Numbered from the stretch's first letter, positions 1-6,343 are shown. The stretch is 7,050 bases of DNA from Propionibacteriaceae bacterium (GCA_031268065.1 JAIRXX010000341.1:1-7050); one strand, 5' to 3'. Notes: generated by a model not told the origin, from the letters alone. Made by a program: numbers and translations.

Positions 1-364
1 ACACCATCTGGTCCACGCCGTTCAACCGGCGTTGCCGTTTCGCGACGATCACCGGCTCGAACGTGCCGTCCCGGTCCCTGGGAACACCGATCCCCACCGG
101 CCCGATCTCGGTCGTGACGGTCTTCGACCGGCTCCCGTTGCGCTCGTTGCCGGTCTGCCTCAAACCCGAGTGGTCGCGCCTGGGATAACCCAGGTGCTCG
201 TCCATCTCGGCCTCCAGGGCGGTCTCGATGACCGTCTTTGTCAACCCGGTCAACAACCCGTCCGGGCCGACCAGGCTCACGCCCTCGCCGCGGGCCTGCT
301 CCACGAGCTGCCGGGCGAACGCCTCTTGCTGTCGCTGATCCACATCAACGATCATGGTGGACAT
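1..364 (-). CDS. IS256-family transposase, N-terminal part (runs off the window)
   Basis: This is the first 121 codons of a DDE (IS256/Mutator-type) transposase, which cuts and pastes its own insertion sequence. It starts at ATG 364-362 and stays open to the window edge. The translation shows the family N-terminal pattern: an acidic opening (MSTMIVDVDQRQQ), then LVGPDGLLTGLTK, then the very typical EAEMDEHLGY block near residues 50-59. A GNERNGSRSKTV block follows, and then VPRDRDGTFEPVIV and KRQRRLNGVDQ. The catalytic Asp-Asp-Glu residues would lie further on, outside the window, so activity cannot be judged. A GGAAGG sequence about 8 bases before the ATG is a reasonable ribosome binding site, and it lies in a small hairpin (367-387). 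I see no frameshift in the visible part, so the copy may be intact and recent. Confidence 0.9.
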   Translation of the reverse strand, partial: MSTMIVDVDQRQQEAFARQLVEQARGEGVSLVGPDGLLTGLTKTVIETALEAEMDEHLGYPRRDHSGLRQTGNERNGSRSKTVTTEIGPVGIGVPRDRDGTFEPVIVAKRQRRLNGVDQMV

Positions 365-366
365 AA

Positions 367-387
367 GTCCTGCCTTCCCGCCAGGAC
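367..387 (-). promoter_or_regulatory. Hairpin over the transposase ribosome binding site
   Basis: On the minus strand GTCCTG, a 9-base loop GCGGGAAGG and CAGGAC form a perfect 6-bp stem that ends two bases before the transposase ATG. The purine-rich Shine-Dalgarno sequence is in the loop and 3' arm. In IS10 and IS50, hairpins at this position limit translation from read-through transcripts. A similar role here is inference. Confidence 0.4.
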
Positions 388-438
388 ACGCCTGGCAAGT
401 AAAGCCGGACCTCCAACCCACCGTTTATGGGATAGTCC

Positions 439-529
439 CAGCGAACGGACCTTACCGTCGGAGCGCATCCTGATGCCGAGCCGGTGGGCACTCTTACTGG
501 TTCCTCACAGTTGAGGGTGTGGCTGGTTT
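439..529 (-). pseudogene. Remnant of a second seryl-tRNA synthetase gene
   Basis: The minus strand over 439-483 translates as RLGIRMRSDGKVRSL. The intact serS of this window has [15 protein letters not shown] at residues 362-376 (1324-1368), so 12 of 15 residues match without a gap, and the DNA is also clearly similar. AH (against AR) precedes it. Further upstream, to about 529, bases resembling the ACC-AGC...AAC-TGT...GAA stretch of the synthetase ([10 protein letters not shown] region) can be aligned only with small insertions and deletions. An in-frame stop lies just upstream of this stretch. Homology ends abruptly at 439, where the IS256 tip begins. The piece corresponds to the region just before motif 3 of a class II synthetase and cannot be functional. 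It is diverged from the local serS, so it is either an old duplicate or a piece of a different serS. The core is secure; the upstream limit is approximate. Confidence 0.7.
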
Positions 530-608
530 AGAAGTGTCGGTGCGAGGGTAGATTTCGGTGTCTTCCGATAATGGAGGTTCCTATGCCTTCGGGTGAAAAG
601 TCCCCGAC

Positions 609-890
609 ATGTTTGGTGTTGTCTTCGCTGCACATGGCCTGACCAGGTTCTGCCATCTTGACGAGTTGGGCTTGGCGGTTGTTGGCGGCGGCTGGCACTG
701 GGGGGATTGCCGTTCCTGGTGCGGAGTCAGGCGAAGGCATGCTCACCAACAAACAAGCCGAACGGCTCGCCCATCACTCCCGACGCCCACGCCGGGTCCG
801 AGGCGACCTGGAGCCGTGTACAAACCGGTCTTGCGCGCAGGCGTCCACGACCAGTTCGGACGTTATGGAACAGCAGCCAGCCTGCTCCAG
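609..890 (+). pseudogene. Decayed ISL3-family transposase
   Basis: Two blocks typical of actinobacterial ISL3 transposases are present in the right order but out of frame with each other. Block 1 (609-687) has the N-terminal pattern TRFCHLDELGLAVVG, matching the family opening of the type LFCRLDGLGLTVTG. Block 2 begins near 739 with MLTNKQAERL. After a frame change it continues as DAHAGSEATW (782-811), and after another as VMEQ (862-873). These match the family's C-terminal half (LTNKQ..RL, DAHVEVEATW, ..MEQL). About 300 residues between the blocks are missing, including the zinc-finger region and most of the DDE domain, so the gene is dead. The limits are approximate and no terminal repeats could be assigned. 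The blocks are recognised by eye only. Confidence 0.6.
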
Positions 891-943
891 GCACATGGCT
901 AGGCTGGAGAACAGATTGCCGACCGTGTTCGCGGAGCAGTTAA

Positions 944-1087
944 ATCTTGACCACCAAAACGGTGACTGGGATGGACGTCGGCACCAGTTCAGTCAAAGCC
1001 GCAGCCATCCCTAATTCCGGTTATATTTTCGCCGCCGCATCTGATTCCTACCCCACTGATTCGTCTTTCGCCGGGGCAGCAGAGTAG
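944..1087 (+). pseudogene. N-terminal stub of an FGGY-family carbohydrate kinase (xylulokinase-like)
   Basis: Between a TAA at 941-943 and a TAG at 1085-1087 the plus strand encodes about 47 residues. They contain GMDVGTSSVKAA, then a stretch ending ASDSYPTDSSFAGAAE. This is the standard opening of FGGY kinases: the first phosphate-binding motif (D-x-G-T-S/T-S-x-K), a short beta hairpin, then SYPT and the AEQ that precedes D-P-x-x-W. The TAG falls where the family has CAG (Gln), so it looks like a C-to-T nonsense change. No kinase homology could be followed after it. Possible starts are TTG 947 or GTG 962. Intact family members have about 480-500 residues, so roughly nine tenths is absent. 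The gene would have been convergent with serS. Family assignment is fairly firm; the sugar is unknown. Confidence 0.65.
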
Positions 1088-1185
1088 GAACTCTTACAGC
1101 CGTCCTAGCCCGCAAGGAGCTATTCGCCGAATATGCCGCCGCGCTGGGCTGATCCGAGCGGCCATACGCGACAACGCGCAGGCGT

Positions 1186-2451
1186 TCAGGCCTTGATCTC
1201 GTCCATGCCGAGGAAGCGGCGCAAAACTTCGGGTACGTAGATGGAGCCGTCTGGGCGCTGATGGTTCTCCAGCAGCATGATGATCATCCGGGTCATCGCG
1301 CATAGGGTGCCATTCAGCGTGGCCAGCGAACGGACTTCGCCGCCCTCGCGCATCCGTATTCCCAGACGGCGGGCCTGGAATTCAGTGCAATTAGACGTCG
1401 AGGTGATCTCACGGTATTTGCCCTGGCTGGGCACCCAGCCGTAACAGTCGTACTTCCGCGCGGCGCTCATGCCAAGATCACCGGAGGCGACTTCAAGCAC
1501 TTGGAAGGGCAATTCCAACGAAGCGATGAAATCCTTCTCGAAGCCAAGCAGCCGCTGGTGCTCGGCGTGCGCATGCTCCGGCGCACAGTAGGTGAACAGC
1601 TCCACCTTGTCGAACCAATGCACCCGGAAGATGCCCCGGGTGTCCCTGCCGTAGGAGCCAGCTTCCCGGCGGAAGCAGGGGCTATAACCGGCGTAATGCC
1701 TGGGCAGCGTGGCCGCCTCCAGAATTTCCTGGGAGTGGTACGCCGCCAGGGCGACTTCGGAGGTGCCCACCAGATAGAGGTCATCGGCGGGCAAGTAGTA
1801 GACGTCTTGGGCTGCCTGGCCCAGAAAACCGGTCCCCTCCATCGCTGAAGGCTTCACCAACGCCGGGGGCAGGACCGGGGTGAAACCCCAGTCGAGGGCT
1901 TTGGCCATCGCCAGATTCACCAGGGCAAACTCAAGCCGGGCGCCAATCCCGGTGAGGAAATAGAAACGGGCGCCGGAAACCTTCGCCCCCCGGTCCATGT
2001 CGATGGCGCCAAGGGCCTCCCCGAGTTCAAGATGGTCTTTGGGGGCGAATCCCTCAGCTGCGAAGTCCCTGGGCGTCCCGATGGTCTCCAGCACCTTGAA
2101 ATCGTCTTCCCCGCCCAGCGGGACATCGGGAAATACCAGGTTGGGAAGCGTCTTCATCAAGGCGTCGAAACGGGCCTCCGCCTCGTCGCTCGCCGCCTGG
2201 GCCGCTTTCACATCGGCGGCCAACTGCTTCGTCCGGGCCAGCAATTCGGCTTTCTGCTCGCCTTGGGCCTTGGCAACCTGCTTGCCCATGCCCTTTTGTT
2301 CGGCACGCAGCGCCTCGTAGGCGGCGATGGACGACCGACGGGCCTCATCGGCGGCGACTAGCTCGTCCACCAACTCAACGGACTCGCCTCGGGCGCTTTG
2401 GGAACGGCGAATTGCCTCAGGATCGGTGCGCAGCAACTTCGGATCAATCAC
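1186..2451 (-). CDS. serS: Seryl-tRNA synthetase
   Basis: This cytoplasmic class II aminoacyl-tRNA synthetase charges tRNA-Ser with serine using ATP. It also supplies seryl-tRNA-Sec where selenocysteine is used. The 421 residues are the usual bacterial length. Residues about 28-103 form the long Ala/Glu/Lys-rich antiparallel coiled-coil arm that grips the long variable arm of tRNA-Ser. The catalytic domain follows, with GTSEVAL at 229-235 (serine pocket), motif 2 as [14 protein letters not shown] at 260-273, [13 protein letters not shown] at 350-362 and motif 3 starting at TLNGT (378-382) with the conserved arginine in [13 protein letters not shown] replaces the commoner VHQFDKVE, a small deviation next to motif 2. 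The start is GTG 2451-2449, which gives the family N-terminus MIDPKLLR; the Shine-Dalgarno sequence is weak. It lies 18 bases after pheA and is probably co-transcribed. A diverged remnant of the same gene type lies downstream at 439-529. Confidence 0.97.
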   Translation of the reverse strand: MIDPKLLRTDPEAIRRSQSARGESVELVDELVAADEARRSSIAAYEALRAEQKGMGKQVAKAQGEQKAELLARTKQLAADVKAAQAASDEAEARFDALMKTLPNLVFPDVPLGGEDDFKVLETIGTPRDFAAEGFAPKDHLELGEALGAIDMDRGAKVSGARFYFLTGIGARLEFALVNLAMAKALDWGFTPVLPPALVKPSAMEGTGFLGQAAQDVYYLPADDLYLVGTSEVALAAYHSQEILEAATLPRHYAGYSPCFRREAGSYGRDTRGIFRVHWFDKVELFTYCAPEHAHAEHQRLLGFEKDFIASLELPFQVLEVASGDLGMSAARKYDCYGWVPSQGKYREITSTSNCTEFQARRLGIRMREGGEVRSLATLNGTLCAMTRMIIMLLENHQRPDGSIYVPEVLRRFLGMDEIKA

Positions 2452-2469
2452 GGAGATAAAGCCTACCGC

Positions 2470-3384
2470 TCAATCGTCGCTTGGATTGATCAGCGCGGTG
2501 TACCACTGCCTGGCCTCAGCGAATTCGGCATCGGTGAAGCCTGGGCCGACGCTGGGAGCCACGCCGTCAGCGCGGGCGTACGAGCCGAGGAAGACCACAT
2601 CCGCGCAGACCCGGCGCAGGCCGAGCATCGCCTCAGCTACCCGCGGATCGCGCATGTGGCCCTCCAAATCGATGGAGAAGCAGTAATTGCCCAGCCCGGT
2701 CTTGGTGGGGCGCGACTCGATCCGGCACAGGTTCACCCCGCGCCCGGAAAACTGCTCCAAGATTTCCAACAGCGCTCCGGGGCGGTCGGCGCGCATGAAC
2801 GCCACCAGGGTCGTCTTGTCTGCGCCGGTGGGCGGCGGCGGCGACACTGGCTTCGAGACGAGCACGAAACGGGTCACCGCAGCGGAGTTGTCGGCTATGT
2901 TCTCGGCCAGCGGCACCAGCCCGTAATTGTCTTGGGCTACCCTCGCGCAGATCGCCGCGTCGTATTTCGAGGTTGGGTCGGACACTTCTTTGGCGGCAGC
3001 CGCCGTGGAACCGCCCTCGGTCACACTCGCGTGGCTCAGGTTGGCCGCCAGCCATTCCCGCACTTGGGCGATGGCGTGCGGATGGGACAACACCCGCCGC
3101 ACCTGCTCGATCTTCGCCCCCGGCCTTCCGCAGAGATTGAAATGGACCGGCAAGACAGCTTCCCGGATGATCATCAGCGGCTTGCCCGAAGCCAAGCTGT
3201 CCAAAGTCGTGGTAACACCGCCCTCGACCGAATTCTCTATCGGCACCAGGGCCGCTTCCACCTCGCCAGTACGCACCGCGTCCAGCGCCCGCAGCACTGT
3301 GTCGTAGCCAACGGCCTCCCCGGTGTAGAAGGTCAACAGCGCCTGCTGGGTGAACGTTCCGCGTGGTCCTAGATATCCAAGCAC
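2470..3384 (-). CDS. pheA: Prephenate dehydratase
   Basis: The enzyme converts prephenate to phenylpyruvate, the committed step of phenylalanine synthesis. It is a monofunctional, actinobacterial-type protein without a chorismate mutase domain. With the GTG start at 3384 it has 304 residues and opens with LGYLGPRGTFTQQAL, the family N-terminus. The catalytic domain shows PIENSVEGGV (48-57), SHPHAIAQ (100-107) and the active-site TRF motif (171-173). A C-terminal ACT domain (about 190-270) has GALLEILEQF and ESRP (223-226), the phenylalanine-binding motif, so feedback inhibition by phenylalanine is expected. A GTG at 3480 would add 32 Arg/Gly-rich residues unlike the family, so I prefer the shorter form. 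The Shine-Dalgarno sequence before 3384 is weak. serS follows after 18 bases. Confidence 0.95.
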   Translation of the reverse strand: MLGYLGPRGTFTQQALLTFYTGEAVGYDTVLRALDAVRTGEVEAALVPIENSVEGGVTTTLDSLASGKPLMIIREAVLPVHFNLCGRPGAKIEQVRRVLSHPHAIAQVREWLAANLSHASVTEGGSTAAAAKEVSDPTSKYDAAICARVAQDNYGLVPLAENIADNSAAVTRFVLVSKPVSPPPPTGADKTTLVAFMRADRPGALLEILEQFSGRGVNLCRIESRPTKTGLGNYCFSIDLEGHMRDPRVAEAMLGLRRVCADVVFLGSYARADGVAPSVGPGFTDAEFAEARQWYTALINPSDD

Positions 3385-3419
3385 CGGACCAGCATACGCC
3401 TGGCGAGCCGGGTGATGGA

Positions 3420-3572
3420 TTAGCCGTTCGACGCCACGTCCACCACTCTGACGTTCTCCTCTAGCGCGGCGACCATCCACGGCTGATTGGAAAGCACCAC
3501 TTGCCAGAAACCTGAACGACTTGGTGCGTCAGGGTCAAAATAGGTCAGGGCGAAACCTCTGGGACGATGATT
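3420..3572 (-). pseudogene. Remnant of a PEBP / YbhB-YbcL (Raf kinase inhibitor-like) gene
   Basis: An open frame of 50 codons runs from just after a TGA to the TAA at 3422-3420. It contains FALTYFDPDAPSRSGFW, which is the CR1 signature of phosphatidylethanolamine-binding-like proteins (family pattern [20 protein letters not shown]). The next residues, QVVLSNQP, fit the family's HWVVxNxP with one residue (the W after H) missing. The tail, WMVAALEENVRVVDVASNG, is not clearly family-like; it may be the far C-terminus joined by an internal deletion, or unrelated. Everything before the signature is missing, and the fragment's first third is shared, in another frame, with the last codons of vapC. 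The motif is convincing; the product is certainly not functional. Confidence 0.6.
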
Positions 3573-3958
3573 TCAATGATGGTTTCGAGCGGAGCGACAT
3601 CTTTGGGATTGAGAGTGGCGAGTGCGGCGTTATTCGCGTGGGCAACAGCCGCGATCATCAAGTCGATGGCACGTCCACGTGCCTGCCGACCCGAATGCTC
3701 GACCAACTCAGTGATGATCCCGTAGCTGGCGGCGGCATCATCATCGAAAGGCAGGCCCACCGGGAAGCGCCGCCGCAACTCAGAGAGGCGTTTGCTCCGC
3801 TCAGCTTTCTGCCTGGGCGTGATGCCCGCCCGGCCAATTCCGTAGCTGAGTTCAGCGAAAGCAAGACAGGGGACGGCCAGTTCGCACTCGCCGTCCAGGT
3901 CGAAACTGCCGCCGACTAGGACGCTGGTGTCCAGCACTACCCGCTTCACCGCTCCCAC
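3545..3958 (-). CDS. vapC: VapC-type PIN-domain toxin (ribonuclease)
   Basis: This is the toxin of a type II toxin-antitoxin pair. PIN-domain VapC proteins are Mg-dependent endoribonucleases that cut tRNA or rRNA when the antitoxin is lost. The 137 residues show the acidic centre: Asp in VVLDTSVL near the N-terminus, Glu in FAELSYG, Asp in RAIDLMIAA, and the closing ATLNPKD where many relatives have T-R-N-x-x-D. The frame overlaps the antitoxin stop. GTG 3958 has AAGGA three bases upstream. GTG 3949, forming a GTGA overlap and giving the family-like MKRVVLDTSV, is nearly as likely. Translational coupling to the antitoxin is expected. The 3' end overlaps a PEBP remnant. The RNA target is unknown. 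Confidence 0.9.
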   Translation of the reverse strand: MGAVKRVVLDTSVLVGGSFDLDGECELAVPCLAFAELSYGIGRAGITPRQKAERSKRLSELRRRFPVGLPFDDDAAASYGIITELVEHSGRQARGRAIDLMIAAVAHANNAALATLNPKDVAPLETIIEIIVPEVSP

Positions 3959-4215
3959 GGATCCTTAGCAGCTTCGGCGGACCTAGCAGCAGACAAGTCC
4001 TCGGCCCAGGTGGGATCAGTGGGCGTGTTCAACACGTCGCGCACCTGGGAAGCGGGAATCCAGTGCTGCGCAAATGGGACGATCCGCGCCGTCGGCACGC
4101 CCCTGTCAGTGAGCACATATTCAGCTCCAAGCCTGACTTGGTGGACCATCGGGGCTGGATTCTGCCGGAGCGCGCCGACGCTGATCGTGTTTTCCGGGAT
4201 TATCAATGTTGACAT
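3946..4215 (-). CDS. Phd/YefM-family antitoxin
   Basis: This small antitoxin (89 residues) is expected to bind and neutralise the downstream VapC and, with it, repress their shared promoter. The N-terminal half has the Phd/YefM fold pattern: ISVGALRQNPAPMVHQV, then YVLTDRGVPTARIVPF, a DNA-binding dimer domain. The C-terminal part (about 55-89, rich in Asp, Glu, Ala and Trp) is the likely flexible toxin-binding tail. The start is ATG 4215; no strong Shine-Dalgarno sequence precedes it, which would fit a short or leaderless transcript. Its stop overlaps the vapC start by up to 13 bases. The module lies between two housekeeping genes, as transferred toxin-antitoxin pairs often do. Confidence 0.9.
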   Translation of the reverse strand: MSTLIIPENTISVGALRQNPAPMVHQVRLGAEYVLTDRGVPTARIVPFAQHWIPASQVRDVLNTPTDPTWAEDLSAARSAEAAKDPWER

Positions 4216-4236
4216 GGCACCAGGTTACCACCGAAG

Positions 4237-4250
4237 TAGACATACATCTA
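4237..4250. promoter_or_regulatory. Possible operator upstream of the antitoxin gene
   Basis: TAGACATACATCTA is an imperfect palindrome (TAGA...TCTA, 10 of 14 bases symmetric) 22 bases before the antitoxin ATG. This is where Phd/YefM-VapC complexes usually bind to repress themselves. No clear -35/-10 pair could be assigned, so the role is inference. Confidence 0.25.
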
Positions 4251-4314
4251 AACCTTGTGCCTCGCCATGTTCCACATAAAGTTCAGTCAGCGCGAGCGCT
4301 AGGCCATTCAGACC

Positions 4315-5874
4315 TCAACTCCGTTTCACGAGACGGCGCTGCAGCAGGCCGCGCAACGGGGGAAGCTCATGCCCGTCGCGCCACCACCATATGACGATGG
4401 CGGCCACCACGGCGATTTGGACGCCCGCGCAGATCACGTCCCGGATCGCCGCAGAAGTGAAGAGCATCTCGTCGCTGAATTGGTAGGCCCGCCCAGTCAC
4501 GTAGGCCAGAGAAAGCCAGGTGCCGCGCCACATCAGCACCGAATCCAACTTCGAGGACGCCAGCATCCCCAGCGGCACCCAGATGATCAAGTCGTACCAG
4601 CTCAACGTGTAGGGAGAGGTGAGCAGCCAGGCGGTGGTGAGGATCACAGCGGTACGGGCGGCGATGGTCAGCGAATCATTCCGGCACTGGCCGTCCTCAA
4701 CTCCGGGGGCCGCCTTCCAAGGCAGCGTCCGGGAGAGCATCCAGGCGACCGCTGCCATTAGCACCCAACTCACATGGGTGACGAACCAGTGCGCGTTCGG
4801 CTGGCCGAAGACCAACGAAAGCAGGGAGAGCACGGGCGCCGCCCATGACCCGTTGGACACGTATCCGGTGTTGCGCTGCGCTGCCAGGAGCGCCTGGGGC
4901 GCCCAAAGGCCGTAGGCGAGCAAGAGGGGTATCGCCGCCCCGACGCCGAGCAGCAGCAATTTGCGCCAGTCGCGCCGATAGCCCCAGAGCATGGCTATGC
5001 CATAGAAGACCAGCGAGACTTTCACCGTACCGGCCAGGCCGATGCCGATTCCGGCGAGCAGCGGGTATCTCCGCAGGAACATCAGTCCCAGCACCGCGAA
5101 GACGAGGGTGAGCGCCTCATTGTGCGCACCGGCGAGCACCGCCCAGATCAGCAACGGGTTGAGCACGGTGAACAAGACCGCGCGGGTCTGCCGTACCGGG
5201 TCCGCCTTGGTCATCCGCAGCGCGACCAGCCCGATCACCAGGAATGGCAGCAGCGCCATCAGCTGCAGCCAGAACACCACATCGTGCATGTTCTGCCCGC
5301 CCAACGTGGCCGCGAGCCATTGCGAAGCCGAAGCAACCGGGCCGTAAACGCTGGGGGTGTCCTGCCAGGGCCGTTCAGTGTAGATCAGCACCGGATCGAA
5401 GGCTTGCCTGAAGATCATCGCCGGAGTGATGTCGTAGGGGTTCTGCCCAATCGCCTGCAACCGCCCGTATGCCGCGTACATCAACACGTCTGCCGACGTC
5501 ATCGGGAGCACCAAGCAGGTTGCGGTGCTCAGTCCCGCGCCCAAGCCAAAAAGCTTCCAGCCCGGAGCGTGCCAGCCCTCCTTGTTTGCCCGCCAGCACA
5601 CCCACAATCCGGCCACGCCCATGCTGATGCCCAGCCAAAGCGCCCCAGCAACCACCCACTCGTTCCAATTCGCGTAACGCAGCGGTAGATACCACGGCGG
5701 CAAGAGGGATTCGCGCGGCCCGAGGTTGAGCGCCACCGCGCTCGGTCCGGCGAAGCCGATCAACACGGTTATCGCCACGCTGGAACCGATCATGCCCAGC
5801 CCGAGCTTAGGGTTCTTCGTCCAAGCGGCTGCCAGCCAGCGGTGGTAGAGCGCCAGGGCGGACGAAATCAACAA
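4315..5874 (-). CDS. Polyprenol-phosphomannose-dependent mannosyltransferase, MptA/MptB type (GT-C)
   Basis: This integral membrane glycosyltransferase is expected to move mannose from polyprenyl-phosphate-mannose onto a growing alpha-1,6-mannan (lipomannan-type) chain outside the membrane. The 519 residues contain about 12-13 hydrophobic segments, for example near 26-50, 73-95, 106-126, 200-220, 233-267, 304-325, 370-380, 406-420 and 478-498. Family motifs are visible: SADVLMYAAYGRL (127-139) with the loop Asp expected to be catalytic, NPYD (145-148), DTPSVYGPV (172-180), AGAHNEAL (248-255), GTVKVSLV (282-289) and TSPYTLSWYDLI (419-430), similar to the PWYD motif of MptA/MptB. The C-terminus is basic. 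The frame opens with TTG TTG (5874, 5871); AAGGAGA touches the first, so TTG 5871 may be the true start. The precise linkage or acceptor cannot be told from sequence. Confidence 0.88.
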   Translation of the reverse strand: MLISSALALYHRWLAAAWTKNPKLGLGMIGSSVAITVLIGFAGPSAVALNLGPRESLLPPWYLPLRYANWNEWVVAGALWLGISMGVAGLWVCWRANKEGWHAPGWKLFGLGAGLSTATCLVLPMTSADVLMYAAYGRLQAIGQNPYDITPAMIFRQAFDPVLIYTERPWQDTPSVYGPVASASQWLAATLGGQNMHDVVFWLQLMALLPFLVIGLVALRMTKADPVRQTRAVLFTVLNPLLIWAVLAGAHNEALTLVFAVLGLMFLRRYPLLAGIGIGLAGTVKVSLVFYGIAMLWGYRRDWRKLLLLGVGAAIPLLLAYGLWAPQALLAAQRNTGYVSNGSWAAPVLSLLSLVFGQPNAHWFVTHVSWVLMAAVAWMLSRTLPWKAAPGVEDGQCRNDSLTIAARTAVILTTAWLLTSPYTLSWYDLIIWVPLGMLASSKLDSVLMWRGTWLSLAYVTGRAYQFSDEMLFTSAAIRDVICAGVQIAVVAAIVIWWWRDGHELPPLRGLLQRRLVKRS

Positions 5875-5969
5875 TCTCCTTCAGATCAACTGACAGAGTA
5901 GTTGCTCAGACCAATTTTTGGGACCACAAAATACGCCTCACCGCTCAGTTGCAATCGGAACGTTACCGT

Positions 5970-6001
5970 TTCCACAGCCACCAGGTTCCACAGCCACCAG
6001 G
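5970..6001. repeat. 16-base perfect tandem duplication
   Basis: The unit TTCCACAGCCACCAGG occurs twice back to back (5970-5985 and 5986-6001), followed by two more matching bases. The length is not a multiple of three, so it would shift any frame crossing it. It looks like a recent slippage event in non-coding or dead sequence. Confidence 0.9.
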
Positions 6002-6291
6002 TTGGCGATGCTGTCCGCCAGCATCAGCGCCCTTTGCCGCTCCCAACTCATCCAGTTCCAGGCTCCAGACTTTTCGCAATTCAGGGCGTGGGCGCCGTAT
6101 CGGTGATTGTTGAGCGTTTCATCTGGGCAGAAGGGTCGAGTTCTCTTGACGATGGTAGTTCTCCCAAGACCTCGGCTCCGAGTGCCCCCGCCAACCCGTC
6201 TCAGACGCATCTGCCGCTCAGCCCCAAGTTTGAAGGAACCCCAGGTATGGGCGAAGTCAGGCCATTGGGCCCAAACTAGCGTTAACCTTCT

Positions 6292-6334
6292 CGCGTTTCA
6301 ACGAGTTGGGCTCCGCGTTTCAACGAGTTGGGCT
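6292..6334. repeat. 22-base-period direct repeat with an inverted repeat
   Basis: CGCGTTTCAACGAGTTGGGCT occurs at 6292-6312 and 6314-6334, a period of 22 bases. In the second copy TTTCAA (6318-6323) is mirrored by TTGAAA (6334-6339), giving a 22-base inverted repeat with a 10-base centre. Two copies two DNA turns apart, about 70 bases before the helix-turn-helix fragment at 6409, would suit a repressor site. That is inference only. Confidence 0.85.
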
Positions 6335-6343
6335 TGAAATGAG

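Larger units (their letters stand above)
1..438 (-). mobile_element. IS256-family insertion sequence, one end
   Basis: The element comprises the transposase start plus about 75 bases of leader ending in a probable terminal inverted repeat. Read from the tip inward, that repeat begins GGGACTATCCCATAAACGG (positions 439 down to 421). The boundary is supported from the outside: sequence homologous to seryl-tRNA synthetase runs up to position 438/439 and stops there. One or two bases are ambiguous because the IS tip and the target share GG. The other end, the matching inverted repeat and any target duplication are outside the window. Confidence 0.7.
5875..6343. other. Leader of the mannosyltransferase gene and non-coding or decayed DNA
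   Basis: I see no recognised gene here. The strong Shine-Dalgarno AAGGAGA for the mannosyltransferase lies at the left edge; no convincing promoter could be assigned. A minus-strand frame is open from about 6302 to 5938, with an ATG at 6210 and later ATGs including 6051. Its 90-residue product matches no family I know and has mixed codon use; its end runs through the 16-base tandem duplication. A plus-strand frame (5902-6279) ends in a Pro/Ser-rich stretch and also resembles nothing known. Either could be a decayed gene. Confidence 0.4.

Noticed and set aside
32..514. Plus-strand 160-codon open frame
   Set aside because: It is antisense to the IS256 transposase start and the serS remnant; the minus strand carries recognisable protein motifs and this one does not.
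660..674. ACGAGTTGGGCTTG shared with the repeat at 6323-6336
   Set aside because: One 14-base match in 7 kb of GC-rich DNA can arise by chance, and the copy at 660 is explained by ISL3 coding sequence.
528..752. Minus-strand 74-codon open frame
   Set aside because: It overlaps the ISL3 remnant, whose plus-strand motif TRFCHLDELGL explains the sequence; the minus product resembles nothing.
1086..1152. Plus-strand tail ending RKELFAEYAAALG and a stop
   Set aside because: It looks protein-like, and could be the far C-terminus of the broken sugar kinase, but there is no motif to prove it and chance is likely in so short a frame.
2398..3372. Plus-strand 324-codon open frame
   Set aside because: It is antisense to pheA and the serS start, both with clear motifs. 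The Arg/His/Gly-rich product is typical of a GC-rich shadow frame.
3385..3480. N-terminal extension of pheA to GTG 3480
   Set aside because: The added 32 residues are Arg/Gly-rich and unlike the family. Another frame of the same DNA carries the PEBP remnant tail, and no Shine-Dalgarno sequence precedes 3480.
3494..3527. GCACCA/TGGTGC inverted repeat between vapC and pheA
   Set aside because: A 6-bp stem with a 22-base loop and no T-tract; it also lies inside the PEBP remnant, so I do not call it a terminator.
4289..4300. AGCGC-GA-GCGCT inverted repeat after the mannosyltransferase
   Set aside because: The stem is 5 bp with a 2-base loop and no T-tract; too weak to call a terminator.
6292..6334. 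CRISPR-like array
   Set aside because: Only two copies separated by one base, with no spacers and no cas genes.
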